The notes below the pieces were generated by a model. That model saw only the letters and a list, made by a program, of their open reading frames with translations, searched no databases and had not been told where the DNA came from. Position numbers and translations under genes: made by a program. From the NCBI GenBank assembly GCA_011109175.1, contig RDEW01000135.1:1-47124 (forward strand): a stretch of DNA of 47,124 nt, in the 5' to 3' direction. Of the stretch, positions 1 to 10,079 are shown piece by piece; position 1 is the stretch's first letter; each line of letters opens with the position of its first letter. Source of the DNA: Dicyema japonicum (lineage: Eukaryota; Dicyemida; Rhombozoa; Dicyemidae).

Positions 1-425
1 GATGTGCAAAATGCAATAAACAAATATAGCATTTGGCCATACAATAAATCAACTATATTTATCGACCATTGAATTCAATATCTTTTCATAGTGGGCGAGG
101 ATGTTTGGGTGTTGTAATAAGCGAGATGGCTTCATCCTTTTGTTAGGTAAATCCGCACGACATTGCAAACAGAAGGGTTTAAGTGGATCCTTTGCAATTC
201 TAATAAAACCATAAGATCAATAGTTATTATATTCTTTTATTTTTTTATCAGGTCACATCGAAAAGTTGCACGCTTTGTTACTTGAATTAATAAAATTTAT
301 TTGTAAATATATCATAATTAAAAAATAGTCCTTGTTGAGAAACACTGCTTTATGTGAAGAATCTTTTAAATTATATCAGGATTTGATCTAACTGCTCACT
401 AACGTAGGTATAAGAAGTATTCCGA

Positions 426-735
426 TCAGCATCCCAAGAGGAGCATGACGCGTCTCACTAGAGATGCCCTCGTGTCATCTGTAGATTGACAATGATTGAT
501 GGTTTTTATATTTTCCACATATGTTCTTGGGTAGACACAAGCAGTTGGCAAATCAATCTCGTTGATCATCAAATCTCAAGCAAAACAAGCTAATGATTCC
601 GGATTTACCTTGCCTTTCCCTAACTCAACCGGACTGAGGTCCTCATTGAAACCGAACTCATATATCAAAGAAATAATAATAATAGTCACTGACTGAGAAT
701 ACTTAAAGCATATTTCCCAAGATCTATATCCAAGT
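426..735 (-). CDS. Coding-like exons, unknown protein (partial)
   Basis: Read on the minus strand, this stretch has protein-like composition: a segment containing YEFGFNEDLSPVELGKGK, then one containing LPTACVYPRTYVENIKTINH and ending in RASLVRRVMLLLGC before a TGA at 426-428. One in-frame TGA separates the two halves. A GT donor after the GKGK codons and several AG acceptors allow a micro-intron that would remove it, but no single solution is clearly right. No start codon or family was identified. The last segment, with charged residues leading into a hydrophobic helix, could be part of a helical DNA-binding module, but that is only an impression. Confidence 0.3.
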
Positions 736-1034
736 AAAGTATTCTACATATTATCAAAAAGTCTCAACCTCCACTAATGTTAGTCTCTAAACCATTAATA
801 TTCACAAAATATTCAAAAAATGCGGATATAACTAATATTGACTAAAAGTCACAAATTCTTTCGGTTTACATGAGATTAGTTAGCTTACCTATAATATAAG
901 TAAAATGCACTCCCGTGTTACTCATAAGCATATGAATACATAGGTTCCGTTTGTGCTGTGCTCTTCGATATCAGTTCTACCATTTTTCTCCGTGTAACTT
1001 TTGTCTTTCCAAATGCATAAGGTCTCCTGTTTAG

Positions 1035-1148
1035 TGTTCGAAGCGAGTCGTCTGACGGTGAAAGTAGCAATAGTAAACAGGGTAGAATCGACAGACCGTG
1101 AGTAAAGACATTATTAGAAAGGTGTTAACCACTCATCCAACAAACTAA
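1035..1148 (+). CDS. Possible last two exons of a plus-strand gene
   Basis: After a pyrimidine-rich TTTAG acceptor ending at 1034, a Ser/Glu-rich reading frame (SVRSESSDGESSNSKQGR) runs to 1097. A 20-nt GTGAGT...TTAG intron (1098-1117) would join it to a short exon ending in TAA at 1146-1148, keeping the frame. Intron size fits the micro-introns of the better-supported genes in this window. The upstream exons were not resolved and the protein is not recognised. It could equally be chance, because the reading frame is short. Confidence 0.33.
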
Positions 1149-3586
1149 GAATATATAAACTCTAAATTAGTAAATATTCTTAAAATCAAAAAAAATACTT
1201 AAGAAAAGTAGACAAATAATTCTCAGTCCTTAGGATTTCAATAATATTGACCAAACACAGAGTGGAAGCACTAATTCTTTCATCTTCAAATATAATGATG
1301 TTCTCGGTTTCTCGACAAAAATCAATTTAATCAAATAAAACCACATTTGTGTGTGTTTTCACTATTCCCACAAATAATTTATGCATTGTGTCTATTGGAA
1401 ATGAAATTGGTTATGATTAGTGAGATGTTGAAATAAATGAATATCATCAATTTAGTATAATATTTGCTTATTATCACAATTTATAAAGCTATTAAATTAT
1501 TAAGCCTTTCCCTAGGGAACAGGACACTCTCAGAGGTTAACCACTTATTGTCGAGCCCTGGTGGTCAGGGTAATAAAAGAGATCTTGATAACAAATTGAT
1601 TATGTCCGCATCACAGGCAAGCAAGTTCACTCTGACGGTTGTCGGGAGAAGCAGCTTGTTATTTTACATATTCGACAGATTATTTGGGGTTTTTTTAAAC
1701 ATCAAACACTGACATAGTAATCTTTAAATTTCAGTTCTTAATCAACACACGTGCCCAGATTTGGTTCCTTGTAAATGAATAACAATTTCCTTTTATGGTT
1801 GAATTGAACATTGGTTTCTACACATATCTGACCTCCCTTAAGTCAAAACTTTGGGTTTCCTATGTCTCTCTGGTCAATCACTCATTCATGCTCACGAAAA
1901 AAAGGAAGACAAGGACTTTCGTCCTCAATGAAGCTATGTAGACATATCCTGTTTTTAGTAAATTATTTTAAAATAAATTAGATTTTTTTAATTTTGACAC
2001 TCCACAATATGGAATCATTGACACGTGAACGTGAATTTCTAACAACTCTAAATTTGTGTTTAGTATTAATCTACAAAATATTGTCATTTCACTTTGGGTG
2101 GAGTCTTAATGTTAACAAACCAGAACAACCACGAATATTATATAAATCCCCTATTATAGAATATTACATTGTTATTAAGTTATGATGTGAATACAAGACA
2201 CTAAATGAGTTAACAAGGCGACAGATATATTTTGATTTTATTCAACGATAACGACATATCCTCGCAGCCATACAGACAGCCATAGGAGAATTAATTATTC
2301 GTACCTTGATTCTCAGTCAAATGCCTTGAATTAACTCCATAAAATTACTGGGTGTCAATTTCTGGTTAAAACGTGAACAACATGTGCCCACTAAAAGTGC
2401 GTAGGTTTCCGCAAAAAACACCAAGCGAATATAAGCTGGTTTCTGAATGTCTAGGTAAATGATCAACAAAGTAAGAATAGTTAAATGATCCTTAGTTGCT
2501 AGGTAGTCTATGAGGGTAAGGAGGAAGAACAATTTATATGTCTCACTACAATGTCACTACATCAACCTTATATAATAGTTCAACTTTACATTTATTTCCA
2601 ATCAAAAGGGCAAAATCCACCATTCAGAGATCATCGGGTCCCATAGTGACACAGGAAATACATGGAGGGATAAAGTTATCGCCTAATTAAGTTCTCACAG
2701 TGTCGATATCTCTCTTCCCTCCTCTAAAGCCCTGTGTTTGTCTGCTAAAGGATGGGTTCCTCCTCTCGATTCCCTACATATCGCCTATCTCCTAATATTG
2801 AGGCAAATATTTAAAGTGGCAATCAATTATAATATTAACGATTAAAGTGACAATTAGTAAATCATATTGGCAGTCTCCAAGACAATGTAATTACTATAAT
2901 GCACACCTGTCAGTCTCACATTCTACTATTCACTTGGAGGTTACAATTCCCTCTTTTCCCCAACCACGTGGGATTAATACTCGACAAACGAATATATTTT
3001 AAGCCATTATAATACTACTATGACAGTTGATAATGTACATTACTTAACTAGGAACATCAAACGAAGGAAAGGTCAGCTAAATGAGCACGTGGTCTATAAA
3101 TCAAACAAATAGTACATTTAATGATCAACCTATATCGACCAAAACAGCCCATTTATAAACCAAGTGTTTGTAAATGAAAAGTTGCTAATCTAATTAACCA
3201 AATGGTAGATAAATCAGACACAAAAAGCCCGCCTAATGAGCCAAAAATTAATTATGATTTTTGCAATTCAGATTGAAAACAACAAAAATATTAAATAAAT
3301 CATAAAATAAGGTTTCAAAAAGAATGTTATATATTAATACTCCAAACATTTGACAGAGACCATTCGAGGGTGATTCGATAGCACAATACTAGTATATGAT
3401 TGACCTATAAATTATTTGCAAGGAAAGTGTTAATGTATAAAGCATAAATAATAGCAATCAATAGCATAAATTAAAAATCGTTATATAGGTTGAAACAAAT
3501 TAAAAAATCTTTAATATGCTGGTGAACCTTTCTAGAAACAAAATTTAAGCGGGAAAAATGTTTGTTTAGGTGGAGACCTTATCAAA
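1149..3586. other. AT-rich stretch without a supported gene
   Basis: Mostly AT-rich, low-copy-looking sequence. An open frame on the minus strand at 2317-2532 (with YLDIQKPAYIRLVFFAETYA and a C-terminal FMELIQGI) has balanced codon use and might be an exon, but it lacks a resolved splice context. An open frame on the plus strand at 1464-1712 is less convincing. Several CACGTG hexamers occur here (near 1748, 2022, 2965 and 3086). I see no RNA gene or known repeat. Confidence 0.4.
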
Positions 3587-4238
3587 ATGCGTTTAATTGA
3601 AAAAGATGATGAAATACACATTTTAAGGATACAAGACAGTAGGAATATAAAAATAAGTTAGAGGATTTTTAGGGAAGTTGATATAAGCAAAACTTGGTAG
3701 ACTAAGCTCAACATAGCAGAGAAAGCATAGCACGTGCTAAAAAGACAAATCAAGAACCTGAAGCAGCCGAATCAACGGAAGACGGTGATTCAACAGATGG
3801 GCCCTCTATCTGGTAGTTTTGCAGTTCGTTCAAAATTTTTAAACAGGTCTCATGGTGTAATCTCTTTACATTGTTCAAATGCCTTGCTCGATCCAGGTAT
3901 TTTATAGAGAGATCCTACAATGTATAGATAGTCCTACTCTAATTTTGCACGTGGCCTGGTTAAGCACTGATAGAATAGTCTGTCGTCCTCTATTGGTTGG
4001 AGTTAAATCTCTAAGCAGTTCAAGCTGTTTTTTTAGTTTTTTACGCCTAAAAATTACAAGTAAAAAATTCATGACAAAATTAAAAGTAAATAAAATATAC
4101 GTAAGTTTTTGCTTGCAAACTACAAGTAATCGAATTAAGCGGGAAAATTAGTTTGTTTGAGTTAACGTATATAGGATGTTTTGTTTAAAAAACATTTAGT
4201 CTTGGTAAAACTCAAATGAATAAAAGTTAGGCGGGAAA
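3549..4238 (+). promoter_or_regulatory. Three GCGGGAAA (E2F-like) motifs
   Basis: The octamer GCGGGAAA occurs at 3549-3556, 4139-4146 and 4231-4238, always in the same orientation, preceded by a TTA-rich run and followed by A/T with GTTTGTTT or GTTAATTT. Its reverse complement TTTCCCGC is a known E2F/DP half-site form. The shared flanks suggest either a dispersed short repeat or a regulatory cluster. Function is inferred only. Confidence 0.3.
3587..3816 (+). CDS. Candidate small micro-intron gene, unknown product
   Basis: From an ATG at 3587 a frame reads MRLIEKDDEIHILRIQDSRN and stops at about 3660. A second protein-like frame (KKTNQEPEAAESTEDGDSTD, ending GPSIW and TAG at 3814-3816) follows within about 50 nt. 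GT...AG stretches of 23, 24 and 31 nt lie between them, but I could not find one combination that joins both frames cleanly. The C-terminal part is acidic and low-complexity. A GCGGGAAA motif lies 31 nt before the ATG. No family is recognised; treat it as a locus to test for transcription. Confidence 0.25.
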
Positions 4239-4558
4239 AATAGTTAATTTACGTGGCAATGCTTATAAGAATATTTTTGGAGTGGAAAATAATATATACA
4301 CAATCTTATCTAATAGACTGCCAATTAAGATAAAAACATGGAATTAGTCGAAATATATAATAGCCAAAAAGTATACCAATAGATAATAAAAGTGATATTT
4401 CAATAGGCAAATGAAAACTTGAAAGAAAAGTGGCAAATTAAAAGTATTGACGACTGAGCGGCATAATTGATCGAAATGTATGATATCGCGTGCATAGCGA
4501 TCGCACGCAAATGAATAATGAGAATCAATTTAAATATCCACAAACCTACTTCTCTCCA

Positions 4559-4921
4559 TCACACAATGTATAGATTCTTTCTGTCTAGCAGTAAAAAATT
4601 AATATACATAATCGGACTAAAACGATCTATATCTACGAACAGAGGGCATGGGTAAAATGAAGGCTGACGTTGTGCAAGCGTCCTTATTTGAGTATCATCT
4701 CTCGGAGACGATTCCTCCAGAACTTGCGTTTCTCGCTCGATCGGCGTCTCTTCCAGAGATCGGGTGGGCGATTGGGAAGATTCTTGTTTGGTTATCCTAG
4801 CCACTTGCAGCCTTGCGAAATCCTCGTTATTTTCAATTAGAGCGGCCGCTCGCAGTAGAGTGTCAAACATAGAGCAAGTTTGTTTGAGAACAGTAGTGGG
4901 TAAACTCGAACCATCCATCAA
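4559..4921 (-). CDS. Small protein with Sin3-interaction-like N-terminal helix (tentative)
   Basis: A single 120-codon frame starts MMDGSSLPTTVLKQTCSMFD. It continues with an amphipathic segment containing TLLRAA at about residues 21-26, then a Ser/Thr/Glu-rich middle (about residues 47-85) and a hydrophobic tail. The motif MFDTLLRAAALIENNE resembles the Sin3-interaction helix of Mad/Mxi/Mnt repressors (hydrophobic-x-x-LL-x-AA), but I find no bHLH-zipper downstream within 400 nt, so the assignment is only suggestive. The ATG lies 36 nt from a perfect CRE palindrome on its upstream side, consistent with a promoter. The last 20 residues may run into an unrecognised intron. Alternative: a lineage-specific acidic regulator. 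Confidence 0.4.
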   Translation of the reverse strand: MMDGSSLPTTVLKQTCSMFDTLLRAAALIENNEDFARLQVARITKQESSQSPTRSLEETPIERETQVLEESSPRDDTQIRTLAQRQPSFYPCPLFVDIDRFSPIMYINFLLLDRKNLYIV

Positions 4922-4956
4922 GCAAGCCAGCGGGCAATTACATTTATATGAAACAA

Positions 4957-4964
4957 TGACGTCA
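4957..4964. promoter_or_regulatory. Palindromic CRE, TGACGTCA
   Basis: A perfect cAMP-response-element palindrome lies upstream of the minus-strand frame starting at 4921. A CACGTG E-box is 45 nt further upstream near 5009. The position fits a core promoter; binding is inferred. Confidence 0.45.
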
Positions 4965-7089
4965 TCGATAAACGAATAATATTTCGCTTCTTTTTGGCTA
5001 ATAAATCACGTGAATAATTTGGCGATTACATTATTAAGTTATGCTTCAGTAGTGTTGCTTATTGATATGCTTGAATAAAGCGTTAGTAAACCGCAAATTG
5101 TTTATTTTCGTTTGCGATTAAATTGAGGTGGTTTTGTAAGCATCTGATTAATTTCGTTATTTTCTGTAATTTTAGTAATTATTTGAATATAATGATTATG
5201 CAATTCTAGTTAATCCGATTTAATGGATCTTAATTTCACGGAGTAATCCTATGAATTATTAACAATCACTACAAAATTAGGCAGTAAACAGTTATTCATT
5301 TGAAAGTGGTGGAAATTCTTGTTAATTGAAGAATTATTCAAATTGAATCAAAAATGCCTAAAATAAGCTTCCAGGCAAAGCATATTAGTCAAATATAAAT
5401 TTTAATGTTCACAAAACACTCATTAGGAAGAGTATTCGATTTCTTCCAAGGAGTCAATGTATCAATCAAATGTACAAAATAAGGTTTGATAAAATGCATA
5501 ATTAGTAAAGCTCATTCATCCATGGTAGTTTCCACATTGGAGTATAAACAATCTTAATGACCCTTAATGAATTCTAAGGATCATGATATTATCGATGACC
5601 ATTGAACAAACAGAATTTACTTAAATCTAATAAATCCATACATTTATAATTTCGATTTTCATTGATTAATTAAATATGAAGTGACAAGCATCCAACAGAG
5701 TTGACACACTAAACTACACCACTAAAATGCACGTGCTTATCAAAAAATAAATTATTAATTTATTATAATCTGATATTAATTTACATCCTGTGTTTTTATG
5801 TTAATCTCATTCATGTGACTTAGCAAAGGTAAAGGAACGTCTGTATTTTTGACTAACTGAAATGACTTTTCGTTAGATTCTTGTGGTTAAAAATTCAAGA
5901 TAGACGTAGACACGTGTAAAATAGGCAAACTCACGTGAAAACATTCATTATTAAAATTTTTATTTGATTTTAAAAAATAATTGTTATTAATTATAATTTA
6001 TAATTATTATAAATAAATAAAATTTAAAACAGAAACTGTTTATCCTTAATCGTCGTTTTGGAAACAAAGCAGATACACTTCTGTCAGTCAGGTCGTAGAG
6101 ACTTTGATTAATTTACCGGTTGCTCTATTTTGTTGGTCTAAAATGGAGATGGATAATGTTTTAAAAATCTTAGTCAAACCATCAATTAGTTAATTGGTTT
6201 TATTCTCTAATGCATTAGAAAGGAATAAGTTCTGAGAATCTCAAAAATCTAAGATAATCGTTTGCCCATCTTAATCCAATAATCACAAAGGCATAATTAA
6301 AGATCAATATAATTCCATTTACGTGTCCATCAATGAAAATATTTTATTCATTTTAGATTAACCTACTTAATTCTATTAAAGACAAATGAGTTTAGTGCAA
6401 TCAATCAGTAATTATAATGTACTTTAATATTTCATCAAGTTACTAAGTATTACTTCGTTTATATTAGGCTATGGTTGTCATAAAATTATGGATTATTATA
6501 TTGAATAGTGGTTCTCATTCATAATTATTAGTCAGTCTTAGTAAAATCTGTCAATGGTAGAGTTTATTCACATGGCAATGTCTTTATTTCCTTATGTTAG
6601 ATATAACCCCTCGTTCCTACTTGCTCGATGGATTCCTTTCTGTTCTTTATACTCTTTGTTTTATAAGAAGAGTGATGGGGTATATTTAATACGGGAGACG
6701 CTCAGTGACTGACATTTAAAAAGGATCCCTTCCTTCCCTAGTCCAGTGAAGGAATTCGAGTTGAACCTTTAATTGTGGATGGAATCAAATTTTGGAAAAA
6801 TCGTCTTTTTGGACTTGACTATTACTAAAATTGTCTGATTATTCTTACATAATGTTCCGGTGATAAACAAAAAGTCCCTGATCTTCCTCAGGGAACTCTG
6901 ACTTATTAGCTCACTCAATAGCTAGCAAAACTCGATGGCTTATCCAACTGGTCTGCATAGAGATTTTACGGAAACCCCAGTAAAACCAATATTATAATAG
7001 CTTCTATACCTTCTCCTCTTAGAAGAGGAGTCGTTGACCTGAAACCCAGCAGTTTCCTCCTCACCGGGTTGCCTGGCACTTCATCGAAC
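4965..7089. other. AT-rich stretch without a supported gene
   Basis: Very AT-rich. Includes a near-palindromic run of A/T at about 5982-6020 and four CACGTG hexamers (near 5009, 5731, 5911 and 5932). A plus-strand frame at 6740-6829 (SSEGIRVEPLIVDGIKFWKN...) after a CCCTAG acceptor looks coding but is isolated. No RNA gene or complete element seen. Confidence 0.4.
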
Positions 7090-7460
7090 TGATTTGCAAT
7101 TCGACATGTGATTCGTTGCTGTAACCAAATCTAGTGTTTACTCTGTGTATATACTCCACCAACATGCTCTCCAAAGTCTTCTTTAGGACAACGGATTGAA
7201 TGTATGTATTAGTTGGTGCATCGATGGCTCCCAAGTGAGATTTATAAACCTTCGAAACGACACAGTCCCACGTTAGAACAATAAGGATGACTTTGTTTGG
7301 ATCACCATACAGTAGTTGAGCTATCCAGTCAATAAATCGTGATTATGCAACTTTTCTACTTTATTTTGCTTCAATAATTCTTGAGAAGTAATTCCAACTT
7401 TGATAAGTACAATTTCATTCTCCACCTTATCGTACGAATAAGATTTATTGAACCTGAATT
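7090..7460 (-). pseudogene. Decayed RLE-type LINE C-terminal module
   Basis: Minus-strand translation gives YDKVENEIVLIKVGITSQ, then VEKLHNHDLL, then LTWDCVVSKVYKSHLGA and YIQSVVLKKTLESM. This aligns by eye, in order, with the intact frame at 16029-16997 (DKVRNTITLVEIGITSQ, VEKFHKYDLL, ITWDGIVSRFFKGHLDA, YIQTLVLRKTLESM). It is therefore a second copy of the same restriction-like endonuclease module. The catalytic-region VEIG is changed to IKVG, so the nuclease would be dead, and frame breaks occur near 7330. Coding-like sequence continues to about 6940. An apparent 26-nt GT...AG stretch near 7040 lies in this element and is probably coincidental. Confidence 0.75.
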
Positions 7461-8163
7461 TGTATCTGTCTTTGTACTAGTATCTCCTAAATCTTTATTG
7501 GTACATCTTAACAAATCAATATATCAAGAATTAGTTACGTTTGAATGAATAATCGAACTTAAAGTGTTATTCACAACAAACTCAATGCTAATGTCACAAG
7601 ATAATACTGAATACTGTAAGAGACAGTTTTGGAGTGCAGGGTTGTGAAAATTGACTAGGGGAGATGCAGAGGTATTACCAGAGTAATACATGTATTAAGG
7701 ACAGATATTCCACAGCCCGTACAAGTCAGTCAAGTGAATAAACTGATTCTGTTGACTTTCTGTAATAGTGAGTAATATTCAGCATTCTATCTTTACTAAT
7801 AATATGCTATATTCTCTCAACTATTTAATATTACACGAATTCAGTAGCAGTTGACAAGTATTGGTGCTTCTACATAACAATATTTATTCCTGTATGATAT
7901 TACTGATGATAGGGGATCTCCAGATATATTTAACTTTACTATTTGATATCAGTTACCGTAGAACACTTGCAACAGATTCTCCACAACCCACTATATACCT
8001 TGACATCCTGGTGTACAAAGCAGAACCCACGTGTGATAATGGCCACTACAATGCCAAAATGATAAAGTTTAACAGTTATTGGTAAAGTATTATAAACTAA
8101 TTATAGTGAAAGAACCCTTCAAAATATCCCTTCAACTGTCTGTAAGCATTCTCAATGTTATCT
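7461..8163. other. AT-rich intergenic stretch
   Basis: Possible 5' continuation of the decayed RLE element up to about 7640, then no supported feature. A 74-codon plus-strand frame at 7861-8085 has no recognisable content. A CACGTG lies near 8030. The LRGUK-like gene ends at 8164. Confidence 0.4.
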
Positions 8164-9955
8164 CTAATAATAAAGCTCACAACCAATCTCCACTACAAAA
8201 TCAAAGAATCCCTCATTTTGGTCACTATATTGTCTGCACTCTCTATTTCTGATGATAGCTTCACTCATCTCGTCGTCTGATAAGACTGCCTTTTGTCGCA
8301 TTAACTGCACGTGGGATTCGCTGCCTGCAAAAACTATCAGAATTAGTTTTGGCTGCCAGAACGACTGTTTTAGGCCTAAAACGCCTTCCAGGTCCATTTG
8401 CGCCAAAGCAGCCATCCCAGAAGCTGCCACAGCGTTAACAACCTGATGTTGTAGGCCAAAATACTCCCCTGCACACGTGACTGACTGAACAACAGACCCC
8501 TAAAATAATGATCTCAACAACCTCAGTAACAGCACGTCTAAATGAGCTTCTGGAGACAAAATAGTACTCCATTCCATCTTTCTCAAAGGAGTACGGCTGT
8601 CTCGTTGTGTGAGACGGACTAATTGTGTGAGAAATGCAAGAAACGTGTATTTCAAGTAATCCCTGAACTCTTCTTCCAATCTGAGACAGAGTAGCTTCTT
8701 ACAAGCTCCTGGGGGACCCACTAAAACGAATAGAGGGTAGGGAATATGAAATTCTGAGATAGTACTAACATTATTAGAACACTCACGTGGGATTTATTTG
8801 ATCGACTAGATCGAGATTGTGTAGAACTTGACTTCCTATGGTCACTAGCTGCGAGAAATTGCTTTGGGGGACAAAAATACAGTTTAGCGGCGACCTTAAT
8901 AAATTTACGCGGCACTTTGATTTCATTAGAAAGACTCGTGGAGTCGAGTTCTTCAAGTTGGAGGAGGTTGAAGATCACCAAAAGAGGATAATCCGGCAGC
9001 TCATTGATTGGGTTTCCACTCAAGTGAGTTTGAAGAGGAGACGGAGATGTCGAATGCAGTCTATTTGGCGGATATCCGTGATCTGCAAATTATCACGGAA
9101 AAAACGTTGTTTTTTTCAAGGCTTAGGTAAACAAGAGAAGAGGATTCCTGAAGAGGTTCAAGCAAGGAAATTCGATTCACCCCAATCTTAAGTCCTAATA
9201 TATTAGAGATCGAATTTGAGGGAACTATTAAATAAGGGAAATTTCCAAGGCCGGTGATTTCAGTGATTTTTATTATTTTCCTAAGAATTTAAGCTTAATT
9301 CAAACTAAGTTGAGTTTCCTTAGTGTAACAGCTCTGATTCTTGGCATTTCCGTTAGTTGATTACGGGAAATATCCACGGATTCTAAAAGACAACAATTTT
9401 CGATCCCCACAACTGCTTGAATTTGATTTTCTAAAAAACGTCAACTTGTAAAATACGGCTGAAATTTATCTCTTCCAAAGATCTTAGTTTGGCCAGAAAT
9501 GAGGTTTCTACAAGCTGGTTGGAAGAGAGGTTCAGTTTTCGTAGGTAAATGAGTTCACTAAGCCACGTGGCGTCAGAAATGAGATTGTTAGAGAGATCCA
9601 AGTCAGTTAAATATTTCAGACCGACTATAAACTCTAAATCTAGCAACCATTTGTAAAATATATAGTACTCGTAATTCTGTTGTTTTTCATATTCAGATTT
9701 TCTATAAATTCATATTCTGTTAGAAAATAAGGGATTTGGATGTTTTTGTCCTCAATGTTATATAAAACCTCATACATGGGCGTTCAGTCGTCTGAATGAA
9801 TAATGAACTCCGTCTGCCGCCAATCCAAAGTCGTAGGCTTCAAAAGCTTGTATATCCTCAGAGTCTTCATATACCTGACCTTCTATCTCTTTCTGATCTT
9901 CTAGGTTGTGTATCTCCGGAGATTGTAGTGATACGTTTTCCTGTATCGTTTCCAT
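8164..9955 (-). CDS. LRGUK-like: LRR plus guanylate-kinase-like protein, LRGUK type, 11 exons
   Basis: Exons (minus): 9955-9776, 9750-9669, 9639-9457, 9430-9306, 9280-9226, 9194-9106, 9082-8916, 8894-8783, 8753-8645, 8618-8522 and 8499-8164. The ten introns are 25, 29, 26, 25, 31, 23, 21, 29, 26 and 22 nt, all GT...AG. The product is about 511 residues. An acidic N-terminus (1-60) is followed by leucine-rich repeats (about 70-300) such as LTDLDLSNNLIS, LRKLNLSSNQL and LSGNPINELPDYPL, then an LRR cap with EIKVAAKLYFCPPKQFLAASDH as in LRGUK. A guanylate-kinase-like domain (about 340-511) has GPPGACKK, SHTTRQPYSFEKDGMEYYFV and QMDLEGVLGLKQ. The P-loop Ser/Thr is replaced by Lys, so catalysis is doubtful. 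In vertebrates LRGUK acts in manchette and axoneme assembly. Reading frame is broken by single bases near 9267-9271, near 9226-9233 (compensating) and at 9022-9023. Confidence 0.85.
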
Positions 9956-10079
9956 GGTGACTGTGCCTAATTTTGATTCAAATTAAAATATTTCCTAAAA
10001 GTTTTCTTCCGAAGAGTAAAACTTGAATAAATGAATTATAAATTTAAAAATTAGTTGTCGAATGAATTTCTTATAACTG

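Noticed and set aside
1464-1712. 82-codon plus-strand frame
   Set aside because: Both strands look partly coding and no splice context or family supports either; left without a call.
5982-6020. AT palindrome as a replication origin or matrix attachment site
   Set aside because: A/T-only runs are frequent throughout this AT-rich sequence and nothing else supports a function.
7030-7070. A 26-nt GT...CAG stretch that looked like a micro-intron in a coding-like minus-strand frame
   Set aside because: The surrounding frame aligns with the RLE-type LINE module at 16 kb, which has no introns. The match to the micro-intron pattern is probably coincidental; it warns that size and GT...AG alone are not enough.
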